From RUG14515 sp045117995 (GTDB lineage Bacteria; Bacillota_I; Bacilli_A; RFN20; CAG-826), in the NCBI GenBank assembly GCA_045117995.1, contig JBGUOH010000001.1, positions 72,686 through 136,685 of the forward strand: DNA of 64,000 bases, read 5' to 3'. The translations under genes and the position numbers were made by a program. The notes beneath the pieces are model-generated. The model ran no database searches, was not told the origin of the DNA, and saw only the letters and a list, made by a program, of their open reading frames with translations. This document shows positions 43,419-52,590 of the stretch, piece by piece (within the stretch, counting starts at the first letter, position 1; the number at the start of each line of letters is the position of its first letter).

Positions 43419-43871
43419 TTATTTAAATAATTCCTCACTGTCTAAGACAATTGTAAACGGTCCATCATTTACACTACTTACTTTCATGTCAGCGCCAAAG
43501 ATGCCTGTGGCAATTGGGCCATGTTTGGCTTCTAAAGCTTTGTTGAAGTAAGCATATAATTCTTTAGCTTGGTCAGGTTTCATCGCGTTCACGAACGATG
43601 GTCTTCTACCACCAGTCACATCCGCATATAAAGTGAATTGACTGACTGACATAATTTGACCATTTACGTCATTTAACGAGAGGTTTGTTAGACCTCTATC
43701 ATCTGAGAAAACTCTTAAGCCAAGAATCTTATCAATCATCTTGTCAACAATGGCTTGGTTGTCTGTATGGGTAAAACCCACGAGCAAACAAAAGCCACGA
43801 TCAATCTTACTATAAAGTTGACCATCAATGGTGACTGATGCATTTAAAACTGTCGTTAATACAACTCTCAT
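43419..43871 (-). CDS. dtd: D-aminoacyl-tRNA deacylase
   Basis: DTD removes D-amino acids (and Gly mischarged on tRNA-Ala) from tRNA. The hallmark motifs are SQFTLYAD near 80 and NDGPFTIVLD near the C-terminus, with a full length of 150. It shares a transcript with the phosphorylase gene, whose stop lies one base before its ATG. The nearby alaS is a functional partner. Confidence 0.95.
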   Translation of the reverse strand: MRVVLTTVLNASVTIDGQLYSKIDRGFCLLVGFTHTDNQAIVDKMIDKILGLRVFSDDRGLTNLSLNDVNGQIMSVSQFTLYADVTGGRRPSFVNAMKPDQAKELYAYFNKALEAKHGPIATGIFGADMKVSSVNDGPFTIVLDSEELFK

Positions 43872-43872
43872 T

Positions 43873-45180
43873 TTATTGAATAACTTCTAAGACAACTTGT
43901 GGCTTTTCAACGAATTCTTTGCTAATTTCAAAAGCATTGAAAACATTCTTAGCCACTCTATTAATTAATGTAACATTCTTATTAGAATGTAAGTAGCACA
44001 AGACTTCGCCTTCTTTGACGTAGTCACCAATCTTCTTATTGAGCATGATGCCAGCGGCCATATCAATGACATCATCAAGTGTTTCTCTACCACCACCTAA
44101 AGTCATGGAAGATAAGCCGATTTCTAAAGCGTTGATACCTTTAACATAGCCTTCTTCTTGAGCATAGATTGGAATGATGTTTTTAGCGACGTTGAACTTC
44201 TCTGGATGTAAGATGTATTCCACATCGCCACCTTGAGCGGCAACCATTTCTAAGAACTTATTGAAAGCAGAGCCATCTTTAATGCATTCTTCAAGCATCT
44301 TACGGCCTTCTTCATAGTTCTTACAGATGTGTGCTTGTTCAAGCATAATGCTACCTGTGATATAGCAAAGTTCCATTAAATCTTCTGGGCCTTCACCATG
44401 TAAAGCGGCAATTGCTTCTTTAACCTCTAATGCGTTACCAACCGCTAAACCTAAAGGTTCGTTCATGTTGGATAAAACAGCGCGTGTATCACGGTTTAAA
44501 CCATTACCGATTTTGACCATTAATTTAGCCAAAACTCTAGCTTGGTTGATGTCTTTCATGAAGGCACCATTACCTAAGGTAACATCGAGCAAGATAGCGT
44601 CTGTACCCGCTGCTAACTTTTTAGACATAACGGAAGCAGCAATTAAAGGAATGGATTCGACTGTACCTGTCACGTCTCTAAGAGCATACATCTTTTTATC
44701 AGCAGGAACTAAAGATTGAGTTTGGCCTGCGATGGCGATACCAATCTTATTAACTTGGTTAATGAAACGATCACCATTAACTTGAATAGTTAAACCTGGA
44801 ATGGATTCTAATTTATCTAATGTACCACCAGTATGGCCTAAACCACGACCACTTAATTTAGCGAATGTCGCACCACAAGCAGCAACCATTGGTCCAAGGA
44901 CCAAGGATGTCTTATCACCAACACCACCGGTACTATGTTTATCAACTTTAACACCTTTAAGGCTGGATAAGTCTAATGTCTCACCAGAGTGTTCCATTAA
45001 ATCAGTTAAGTTAATAACTTCTTCTTCACTCATGCCTTTGAATAAGATAGCCATATTCATCGCACTGACTTGGTAATCTGGAATAACACCATTAACGTAA
45101 CCGTCAATCCAGAAAGCGATTTCTTCACGGCTTAAAGCATGACCTTCTCTTTTTTTAATGATTAAATCGACCATTCTCAT
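43873..45180 (-). CDS. pdp: Pyrimidine-nucleoside phosphorylase
   Basis: This enzyme splits uridine and thymidine (and deoxyuridine) with phosphate in salvage. KHSTGGVGDKTSL is the phosphate-binding signature, KLSGRGLGHTGGTLDKLE the substrate loop, and the alpha/beta plus C-terminal domains are complete in 435 residues. ATG 45180 has GAGG at the right distance; the frame start at 45225 does not. The choice of pdp over deoA is from the Gram-positive context. Confidence 0.92.
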   Translation of the reverse strand: MRMVDLIIKKREGHALSREEIAFWIDGYVNGVIPDYQVSAMNMAILFKGMSEEEVINLTDLMEHSGETLDLSSLKGVKVDKHSTGGVGDKTSLVLGPMVAACGATFAKLSGRGLGHTGGTLDKLESIPGLTIQVNGDRFINQVNKIGIAIAGQTQSLVPADKKMYALRDVTGTVESIPLIAASVMSKKLAAGTDAILLDVTLGNGAFMKDINQARVLAKLMVKIGNGLNRDTRAVLSNMNEPLGLAVGNALEVKEAIAALHGEGPEDLMELCYITGSIMLEQAHICKNYEEGRKMLEECIKDGSAFNKFLEMVAAQGGDVEYILHPEKFNVAKNIIPIYAQEEGYVKGINALEIGLSSMTLGGGRETLDDVIDMAAGIMLNKKIGDYVKEGEVLCYLHSNKNVTLINRVAKNVFNAFEISKEFVEKPQVVLEVIQ

Positions 45181-45301
45181 AAGATATACCTCACTTTTTA
45201 ATATAACATAAAATGTTGAAAACATTTAGTAGAAGATAATAACACAGCTCTTTATTAAAATAAAAGCGGAAAATACGATATCGAAAAAGTCGTCAGTCAA
45301 A

Positions 45302-45336
45302 TTGATAATACAAGGTCTATCAGTTAATATATTAAC
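45302..45336 (+). promoter_or_regulatory. Leaderless promoter of the RsmF-like gene
   Basis: -35 TTGATA (45302-45307), 17-base spacer, -10 TAATAT (45325-45330), then 7 bases and the ATG at 45338. The -10 lies in the palindrome GTTAATATATTAAC (45323-45336). This is the clearest full leaderless promoter in the window. Confidence 0.7.
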
Positions 45337-45337
45337 G

Positions 45338-46618
45338 ATGGACTTTTTTAATCATTTAAAAACATACCTAAACGATGAACAAATCGAAGCGTTAAAGCAA
45401 TCTCTAGAAGGAGAGAGTCAACACGCTTTACTTTTAAACGAAGAAAAGATGAGTCAAGAAACTTTGCTCAATCTTTATCCGTCTTTAAAAAGACACCCAA
45501 TCATTCCTAACGCCTTTTTATACAATAAAAATGAGCTTGAATTAGGCAAAAGTATTTATCACGAATTAGGTTGTTTTTATTTGCAAGAACCAAGTGCGAT
45601 GCTTCCAGCTTTTTTGCTTAATCCAAAAGAAGGCGAAATCGTTTTAGATTTATGCGCCGCCCCCGGTGGTAAAAGTATGCAAGCGTCCTTACTTATGAAG
45701 AATACTGGCTTAATCGTCGCTAACGATTTAGCGAGAACACGCGCTTACGCTATTAGTGAGAACGCTGAAAGAATGGGAAGAGGAAATCTTCTCATTGTGA
45801 ATAATGATTTTTCTAGTATTTATCAACACTATTTGAATACATTCGACAAGATTATTTTAGACGCTCCATGTTCTGGATCAGGGATGTTTAGAAAACAAAG
45901 CGAAATGAAAGACGATTGGTCTTACGCTAAAGTGACTAAGTACGCTGAAATCCAAAAAGAGCTAATCTTATATGCTTATAGAATGCTTAAAGAAGGTGGC
46001 GAAATGGTCTACTCAACTTGCTCATTTTCCTATGAAGAAGATGAGGAAGTTATTGAGTATTTACTAAATTACAGTGACGCCACAATTAAAGAAATAGAGG
46101 TTAATCCTTTATACTTTGTTAATCCTTCTAAACCTTTAGGTATTCATCTCTTACCATCTTTATTTCCTGGCGAAGGTCACTACGTCTGCTTAATTAAAAA
46201 ACCAGGTGTACTTAAAGAAACAGCGAATAAGCCAAGCAAGAATAAATTACCTTTTGCGATACCAACAAATGGTTATCAAATAATGCAAAAGTATGGCGAC
46301 TTCTTATATCTCGCCGATAAAGAATTTAACTATAAATACTTAAATATCGTTAGAAACGGTGTCAAAGTGGGACAAGTTGATAAGGGTGATGTTCGTTACG
46401 ATTACCACTACGCCCATTTTGTTAAAGAATTTTCTAATACGTTAGACATTACTCAAGAGGAGCTAAAGAAATACTACCTTGGGGAAAGTATCAATCGAAG
46501 TGTTACTAAAGGCTATGTCCTTTTAAGATACGAAGGAATTAATGTGGACATCGCTAAAAGCGATGGACGCATCGTTAAAAATCGTTTGCCAAAAGGATTA
46601 CGTAAAAAGCTTTCTTAA
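45338..46618 (+). CDS. RsmF/NOP2-type rRNA cytosine-C5 methyltransferase
   Basis: This SAM-dependent enzyme methylates cytosine in 16S rRNA. DLCAAPGGKSMQ binds SAM, DAPCSGSGMF and STCSFSYEEDEEV carry the two catalytic cysteines. The C-terminal 140 residues are an RsmF-like RNA-binding module. From ATG 45338 it has 426 residues. No ribosome site is present, but a promoter ends 7 bases upstream. It is a single plus-strand gene that overlaps the plsC end by 4 bases. Confidence 0.9.
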   Translation: MDFFNHLKTYLNDEQIEALKQSLEGESQHALLLNEEKMSQETLLNLYPSLKRHPIIPNAFLYNKNELELGKSIYHELGCFYLQEPSAMLPAFLLNPKEGEIVLDLCAAPGGKSMQASLLMKNTGLIVANDLARTRAYAISENAERMGRGNLLIVNNDFSSIYQHYLNTFDKIILDAPCSGSGMFRKQSEMKDDWSYAKVTKYAEIQKELILYAYRMLKEGGEMVYSTCSFSYEEDEEVIEYLLNYSDATIKEIEVNPLYFVNPSKPLGIHLLPSLFPGEGHYVCLIKKPGVLKETANKPSKNKLPFAIPTNGYQIMQKYGDFLYLADKEFNYKYLNIVRNGVKVGQVDKGDVRYDYHYAHFVKEFSNTLDITQEELKKYYLGESINRSVTKGYVLLRYEGINVDIAKSDGRIVKNRLPKGLRKKLS

Positions 46619-47403
46619 ATAATCATATTGAAGCGATAATTCTTTTCCTTCGCTTCGCTCATGATTTTATGATCAAGAGGTCTTAAGTGATATGTGATTT
46701 CTTTTTGAATCATCTTTCTAGTAATCTCCGCTAGATCAGATGTATTCAAAGAAGCATACTCTTCTTTTGTGATAGGTTTTAAGAATGAAACATAGACTGG
46801 ATATCTTCTAAACTGTGGTTTCATCTTTAAAACACGGTATGTGCCCCAGATAGCGGCAGGTAAAATGGTCACACCAGATTTAATCGCAGGTCTAAATGTC
46901 CCGTGATGGAATTCACCAACTGGTAATTGTTGGTCATGAATTCTTGTGCCTTCTGGGAAGATCATCCAGTTTCTTTCTTTCTTCTTTAAGTCTTCTTCCA
47001 CTTGCAACATCACTTTCAGTGATTGTCTTAAATTATCACGTTCAATTGTCTTAACATCTAACGCTTTAATCGCTGTCTTTAAAAGCGGAACTCTGTTTAA
47101 TTCGTCTTTACCGACAAATGTTGTAGGGGTTGGAATTGCCACTAAGAAAGGCAATGGATCAAAAGCGGACATGTGATTACACACTAAAAAGAATGTTTCA
47201 TCTTGTGGAATATTCTCTAAGCCAAAGAAATGTAAATCCACTTGTAAGGCATCAGAGGTTTGTTTAGAAATCTTTCTAAACTTCGCGTGACGCATTGGGA
47301 ATGGATATTTTTCTAAGTGTTTAGCCCATCTCGCAAACGTGAAAAGACAGGCCCCTAATAAGCGACCACCGACTCTTAACACCGCTCTTGAGTAATGAAA
47401 CAT
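46615..47403 (-). CDS. plsC: 1-acyl-sn-glycerol-3-phosphate acyltransferase
   Basis: PlsC adds the second acyl chain to make phosphatidic acid. The catalytic NHMSAFDPLPF and the acyl-acceptor FPEGTR are present in 262 residues. A hydrophobic, basic N-terminus suggests peripheral membrane binding. AAAGGTAAG precedes the ATG. It works directly after PlsY, whose gene is at the left edge of the window. Confidence 0.92.
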   Translation of the reverse strand: MFHYSRAVLRVGGRLLGACLFTFARWAKHLEKYPFPMRHAKFRKISKQTSDALQVDLHFFGLENIPQDETFFLVCNHMSAFDPLPFLVAIPTPTTFVGKDELNRVPLLKTAIKALDVKTIERDNLRQSLKVMLQVEEDLKKKERNWMIFPEGTRIHDQQLPVGEFHHGTFRPAIKSGVTILPAAIWGTYRVLKMKPQFRRYPVYVSFLKPITKEEYASLNTSDLAEITRKMIQKEITYHLRPLDHKIMSEAKEKNYRFNMII

Positions 47404-47406
47404 AAA

Positions 47407-47724
47407 CTACTTACCTTTTTCTTTTTCGTCTTTGTCTTTATTGTGTTCTTTCAAATTTGATGGGAAATGACGCACTTCGTGTGCTAGTACATATAATCCT
47501 ATTGCAGGATTGTGTTCAATTCTACCAAAAATGCAAACAAAGTGACCATTAGGTATTTTCGTAAGTGGATTACAAGTACTTCTATCCCAGTACATACATG
47601 GGATTTTACTTACAGTAACTGCTTCTTCAAACGCATCAATTGTTTCTAAATTAATGAGTCGAAATGTTGGATGTTCTTTGATAATATCATCCGCTTGTCC
47701 CAATAGGGAAACCGTGGAAATCAT
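47407..47724 (-). CDS. Small hypothetical protein with OB-like segment, 105 aa
   Basis: The function is not recognised. The middle HFVCIFGRIEHNP then GLYVLAHEVRHF looks like a short beta-barrel (OB or SSB-like) pattern, and the last 15 residues are Lys/Asp/Glu-rich (KDKDEKEKGK). There is no signal or membrane segment. A strong GGAGG site precedes the ATG. It lies between pullulanase (26 bases) and plsC (3 bases) in one direction, so it is likely expressed with both. Confidence 0.6.
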   Translation of the reverse strand: MISTVSLLGQADDIIKEHPTFRLINLETIDAFEEAVTVSKIPCMYWDRSTCNPLTKIPNGHFVCIFGRIEHNPAIGLYVLAHEVRHFPSNLKEHNKDKDEKEKGK

Positions 47725-47750
47725 ATTGATTTCCTCCTTTCACTAAATTA

Positions 47751-49877
47751 TTACCTATAAAGAAGTAATAATGTTGATCCTAGAAGAAAACCGTTTTTTA
47801 CAGTAATTTTGTTTTTTACATCCACTCCATCAACGACGGTATAGTAGTCATCCAAAACAAAGGAGATCTTTTCACCGGTTGGATTGATGAGGATGACAAA
47901 TTCTTTTTCGTTAGCGATGACGTTTTTCCCCTTACAAGATAAAACGTAAACACCATTATCCCAATGGGATATTTCGAAAAAGCCCTTCATTTCAGAAGCA
48001 GAAGTTAGGCGTGTAAAAGCTAGTTTCTTACGCAGGATATTGAAAAGGCGGAAACGATTGACCATGTCAAAGCGTTCATCGATAAGTCGATAATTGAGAT
48101 TGTTAACCCCAACTGTCTTATAGGTATTGTCTAATCCATCTTTGCTTTGACCAATTTCTTGACCAGCGTGGATTAAAGGAATACCAAATGAGAGAAGAAG
48201 AATTTGATTGCCTAAAGCTACACGATCTAAATGCAATTTTTCATCTTCAAAAGCGTTAGAAACGAGCAATTTATCATAGAGTGTGTTGTTATCATGACAT
48301 TCAAGATAATTAACACTTTGATTAGCGTTGTTAAACATTGGTTGGTAGGATAATGGTAAAACACCAGCGTGGAAGGCATAATCTAAACCGAAGGCATAGC
48401 TTGTATTACCACAGATATAGCCCTTCTCATGTAAAGAAAATGGAGAGGAAGGACCTTTGACAATATCACGATATGAATCGTTGAAGAAACCGATTTCTTT
48501 TAAAGCGGCAAAGTTATTTTTGCTAGCCTTTTCTTCTTTTGGTAATTCTTCACCCATATCCCAGCCTTCGCCGTATATAATGGCGTCTTTTTTAATCTTC
48601 TTTGCTTCTTGATAGCAGGCTTTCACGGTCTTAATATCAAGTAAGCCCATGAGATCAAATCTTAAACCATCAATATCGAAGTATTTGAAAAGATATTTCA
48701 CACTGTCGACGATGATTTTGCTAGCCATCTTTCTTTCACTAGCAAAGTCATTACCGCATCCTGAAGCGTTGGATAAATAATGGTTCTTTCTTCTACGGAA
48801 ATAATAATGTGGGACTGTCTTTTCAAAGTCACTAGTTTCGTAGGCAAATATGTGGTTAAAAACCACATCCATGACGATTCTTAAATCATTTTCATGGTAT
48901 TTATTCACTAAGTTTTTAAATTCTAAAATACGGGAAGCAGGCACTTCTGGATGAAGAGCGTAACTGCCTTCTAAAGCAAAGAATGAAAGGGTGTCATAGC
49001 CCCAGTTATACCAGTCACTAACCTTTTGATCGTCTTTACTTTCAAAGTCTAAAACTGGTTGGAGTTGGACATGGGTAACGCCTAAATATTTAATGTAATC
49101 GAGACCCGCTGGATGACCACCAATGCTCTTACGACCAGTTTCTGCAAAGCCAACGTATTTGCCTTTATTCACAGTATCATTAAAGTTACCTTCATTGAGG
49201 TCACGAATATGTGTTTCATAGATAATTGCATCAACGTTTTGTTCAATCTTGGTTTTTGGAGCAACGTTAGCGATTTTTAATAGTTCTTCAGTATCGATAA
49301 TGACTGAATACTCACTATTCAAGCTTACTTCTTTAGCGTATAAATCTTTCGCCTCAGTAATAACACCATAGTTGTTGATGATATAGCGGTATTTGTAGTT
49401 TAACAAATCGCCATCGACTTTTAAGCGATAAATACCTTTATCTTCCCTCACCATTTCTTTGACGATAACTTCATCATTAAGGGAGATTAGTTTGACTTTA
49501 ACATCACCCGCTAAAGGAGCCCACACGACAAACTCAGTGTAGTCTTTATGGTAGTTGTTACCTAAGTCATTACCGTTATAAAAATAACGATCATCGAAAT
49601 CAGTGAAATAAACAGCTTCGCTTAAATCGATATTGGTAAAACTTAAATCACCGACTAAAAGACGATAGTTTTTACCAAGTTCGTAATCTTCGTCTAATAA
49701 AAGGTCGGTGATATATAAATTATTAATGCTTGTAAAATGCGCATTTGTGAGTTTTTTGATGAGTTTCTCTTCTTTGAAGAGAGAGATAGCTAGTTTTTCT
49801 GGACGAGGCATATCGGTGAATAAAACGATATTGATCCTCTTCCAAGCTGTTAACTTGGCTTTTAGGTAACTAACCAT
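47751..49877 (-). CDS. pulA: Type I pullulanase
   Basis: This is a glycoside hydrolase family 13 debranching enzyme that cuts alpha-1,6 bonds in glycogen, pullulan or limit dextrins. An N-terminal starch-binding-like part (CBM48 near 85-180) comes before the catalytic barrel, with YETHIRDL, the nucleophile Asp in GLRFDLMGLLD, the acid Glu in YGEGWDMG and the final ECHDNNTLYDK. At 708 residues it is complete. No signal peptide, so it acts in the cytoplasm. Its start lies 2 bases after the ftsK stop. Confidence 0.93.
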   Translation of the reverse strand: MVSYLKAKLTAWKRINIVLFTDMPRPEKLAISLFKEEKLIKKLTNAHFTSINNLYITDLLLDEDYELGKNYRLLVGDLSFTNIDLSEAVYFTDFDDRYFYNGNDLGNNYHKDYTEFVVWAPLAGDVKVKLISLNDEVIVKEMVREDKGIYRLKVDGDLLNYKYRYIINNYGVITEAKDLYAKEVSLNSEYSVIIDTEELLKIANVAPKTKIEQNVDAIIYETHIRDLNEGNFNDTVNKGKYVGFAETGRKSIGGHPAGLDYIKYLGVTHVQLQPVLDFESKDDQKVSDWYNWGYDTLSFFALEGSYALHPEVPASRILEFKNLVNKYHENDLRIVMDVVFNHIFAYETSDFEKTVPHYYFRRRKNHYLSNASGCGNDFASERKMASKIIVDSVKYLFKYFDIDGLRFDLMGLLDIKTVKACYQEAKKIKKDAIIYGEGWDMGEELPKEEKASKNNFAALKEIGFFNDSYRDIVKGPSSPFSLHEKGYICGNTSYAFGLDYAFHAGVLPLSYQPMFNNANQSVNYLECHDNNTLYDKLLVSNAFEDEKLHLDRVALGNQILLLSFGIPLIHAGQEIGQSKDGLDNTYKTVGVNNLNYRLIDERFDMVNRFRLFNILRKKLAFTRLTSASEMKGFFEISHWDNGVYVLSCKGKNVIANEKEFVILINPTGEKISFVLDDYYTVVDGVDVKNKITVKNGFLLGSTLLLLYR

Positions 49878-49879
49878 TA

Positions 49880-52513
49880 TTAGTCGTCACTCCTGAAATA
49901 GGTTTGTTCGTCGCTACTAACAGCGCTGTTATCACTACCGAATTTATCTTGGACCATGACACGGCAGCCTTTATTGCCTTCGGTTTCATTACCGACTACA
50001 CCTTCACTTTGTAAGCGGAGGAAGAATCTACCAGCGCGGTTGAAACCAACACCACATTCACGTTGGATACGCGAAATGGACATAAATTCTTGTGTCATAA
50101 CCCATTCTTTGATGGATTGATATCTTTCTTCTTCGGTGTTGCCATGTTCTTTGAACTCTGGCGTATTCATATATTCATTAGCCGCTTGAGTGGCTTCTTC
50201 TTCTAAGTTGAGGAACTTCTCATCGTAATGAGTTTCATAGTGTTCCTTTAAATAACCAACGACACGGCTGATTTCTTGACGATGGATGAAGCAGCCTTGT
50301 AAACGCACGCAGCCAATACGTGAGACGAGTGGGCTTTGGACAAGCATATCGCCTTTACCAATAAGTTTTTCCGCGCCACCTTCACCAATGATGGTCATGG
50401 AGTCTGTATAGCTTGCCATCATTAAAGCGACGTGAGTTGGTAAGTTAGCTTTAATAACACCGGTAACAACGTTTGTTGATGGACGTTGTGTTGCAATACA
50501 AAGGTGAATGCCACAAGCTCTAGCTTTTTGGGCAATAGAAACAACTGGCATGGAGATTTCTTTACATTGGTCAACCATATCAGCATATTCATCAAAGAAG
50601 ATGACGATATATGGAAGTCTATCTAAACCTAAGCCTGGAGCGTCTTCATTAAATTCTTTAATGTTGGAGCAGCCACTATTAGCGAATAAGGCATATCTAT
50701 CTTCCATTTCTTTGCATAGCTTATCCATTAAAAGCTTTGCTTCTTGAGCTTCAGTAATAATTGGGCAAAGTAAGTGTGGCATGTCTTTATAACGGGACAT
50801 TTCAACTTTCTTTGGATCCACTAAAACGAGTTTTAAATCATCTGGTGAGTTACGCATGATTAAGCTGACAATAACAGAGTTAATGAAGATGGATTTACCA
50901 GAACCAGTGGTACCTGAGACTAAGGCATGTGGGAATTCATCAAAGTCAGCGTAAATCACTTCACCTTCAATATTTTTACCAAAAGCGACAGCTAATGGAT
51001 GTTTTTTAACATCAGGAAGTGCTTCATAGACATCCTTAAAGGAAACTGTGGTGACAGAAGCGTTAGGAATTTCTAAGCCAGAAGAGGATTGTCCTTCAAC
51101 GATAGATTCAAATCTCGCGGAAACACCACTTAAACGAATTTGAATATCTTGGACCATGTTATTAACGCTTCTAGCGGAAACGTTATGGTCATATCTAATA
51201 TTGAAACGAGTAATACTTGGACCAATTGTGTAGTCTTCAACGTGCGCACCAACACCGAAATCGTTAAAGGCGATGTTGATGAGTTCTTTTCTTTCATCCG
51301 CGACACGTTCATTTAAAGCTTGCGCTTCGCTTGTTTCATAAGTATTGAGCACATCAGCGCTTGGTTGAATCCATTTAACTCTTTCTTTTGGTTTTGGCTT
51401 TTCTGGCACTGGTTGAGCAGCAGGCATAACAGGCGCAGGCGCCGCTTGAGGAGCAGGATTATTAGTAACAGCCTTTGGTTCTTCAAAGACTGGTTTTTGT
51501 TGAATTAATTCTTGGTTAAGTTCTGGAACAGCGTCAAAATCGAGTTCTAATTGTTCGCTCTTGGTGGCTTCTTCTAAAGAAGGATGTTCCACTAATGGAG
51601 TTGGAGCAGGAATTTCTTGTTGTCCGTTTTTATTACTTTCAGTAACGAATTTAGCGGGTTTAAAGGAACCATTCTCACTAATGGAGAAATCGTTCGCGGT
51701 ACTCGATTGTTCAACAAATGTTGGGGAAGAAATAGAATTGTTTCTTCTTGGTAAACCCATGATTTCACTTTCATAGGTATCCGGATCAATCTTGGAAGCT
51801 TCTTTAATGACATCAATGTTTTTGACCTTTTGAGGAGCGGCCTTATTTGGAGAGATATCAGAAACAGTTTCGCTTTCTTCTTTTTGTTGTGGCTTGGCTT
51901 CTTTATCTTTCTCTTTACCGATAGAACGGAGAATTAATGGGAGGAAGTATAGGAAGATACCTAAAACAGCGAAGATAATCGCCACGATAAGCGCTCCAAA
52001 GGAGACACCGAAGATATTATTGAATAGAGCAACTAAGAAATAACCAATAATGCCAGATCCTAGAGGATACATCACTGGGCTTAAAGTCATAATTTCGTTA
52101 TATTGTGATTTGAAGTTATTGAAGATACCATCATACACATCAGCGAAAGCAATTGATTTAATTTCATTATTTGTGCTAAACGCAATGAAGTTTCCATTAC
52201 CTAAATAATTCAAAGAAATGAAATGAGCGTAAAGCATGAAACCGGCAACAAGAAGGAAGATTGTCCCGAAGAAGTAAACACCAATCTTAATCTTGATGAA
52301 CTTCTTAGCAAATATCATTCTTAAGCCGATGAGGATAATAGCGATATAGACAAGATACGCTAAAGATCCAAAGGTAAAAACAAATGGGGTGGACACGTAG
52401 TGAGCACCAATACTTGTGTTCAAACATAGGATTAAACTAAATAAGCATAAGAACAACCCTATGAAGATGAAAAAGTGATTTTTGTTTGCAACAAATGGCT
52501 TCTTTTCTTTCAT
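49880..52513 (-). CDS. ftsK: DNA translocase FtsK/SpoIIIE
   Basis: FtsK pumps chromosomal DNA through the closing septum. Four hydrophobic helices (about 10-185) are followed by a Pro/Glu/Gln-rich linker (about 210-390), then the motor with GTTGSGKS (Walker A) and IVIFFDEYADMV (Walker B), and a C-terminal winged gamma domain (about 795-860) that reads KOPS-like sites. ATG 52513 has TATAAT 6 bases upstream and only a weak AGG, so it is likely leaderless. Length is 877. Confidence 0.95.
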   Translation of the reverse strand: MKEKKPFVANKNHFFIFIGLFLCLFSLILCLNTSIGAHYVSTPFVFTFGSLAYLVYIAIILIGLRMIFAKKFIKIKIGVYFFGTIFLLVAGFMLYAHFISLNYLGNGNFIAFSTNNEIKSIAFADVYDGIFNNFKSQYNEIMTLSPVMYPLGSGIIGYFLVALFNNIFGVSFGALIVAIIFAVLGIFLYFLPLILRSIGKEKDKEAKPQQKEESETVSDISPNKAAPQKVKNIDVIKEASKIDPDTYESEIMGLPRRNNSISSPTFVEQSSTANDFSISENGSFKPAKFVTESNKNGQQEIPAPTPLVEHPSLEEATKSEQLELDFDAVPELNQELIQQKPVFEEPKAVTNNPAPQAAPAPVMPAAQPVPEKPKPKERVKWIQPSADVLNTYETSEAQALNERVADERKELINIAFNDFGVGAHVEDYTIGPSITRFNIRYDHNVSARSVNNMVQDIQIRLSGVSARFESIVEGQSSSGLEIPNASVTTVSFKDVYEALPDVKKHPLAVAFGKNIEGEVIYADFDEFPHALVSGTTGSGKSIFINSVIVSLIMRNSPDDLKLVLVDPKKVEMSRYKDMPHLLCPIITEAQEAKLLMDKLCKEMEDRYALFANSGCSNIKEFNEDAPGLGLDRLPYIVIFFDEYADMVDQCKEISMPVVSIAQKARACGIHLCIATQRPSTNVVTGVIKANLPTHVALMMASYTDSMTIIGEGGAEKLIGKGDMLVQSPLVSRIGCVRLQGCFIHRQEISRVVGYLKEHYETHYDEKFLNLEEEATQAANEYMNTPEFKEHGNTEEERYQSIKEWVMTQEFMSISRIQRECGVGFNRAGRFFLRLQSEGVVGNETEGNKGCRVMVQDKFGSDNSAVSSDEQTYFRSDD

Positions 52514-52519
52514 ACCTAT

Positions 52520-52525
52520 ATTATA
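52520..52525 (-). promoter_or_regulatory. ftsK: -10 element of the leaderless ftsK promoter
   Basis: On the minus strand TATAAT, then ATAGGT, then the ftsK ATG. Confidence 0.6.
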
Positions 52526-52562
52526 AGTATATGCGTGCCTGCAAGTGAAGAAAAATCGAAAA

Positions 52563-52590
52563 GAAAAGCACAATTATTTTTGTGCTTTTT
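52563..52590 (-). terminator. Intrinsic terminator of the RNase J-like gene
   Basis: On the minus strand AAAGCACAA, 6 bases, TTGTGCTTT, then CTTTT. It begins at the stop codon. Confidence 0.75.
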
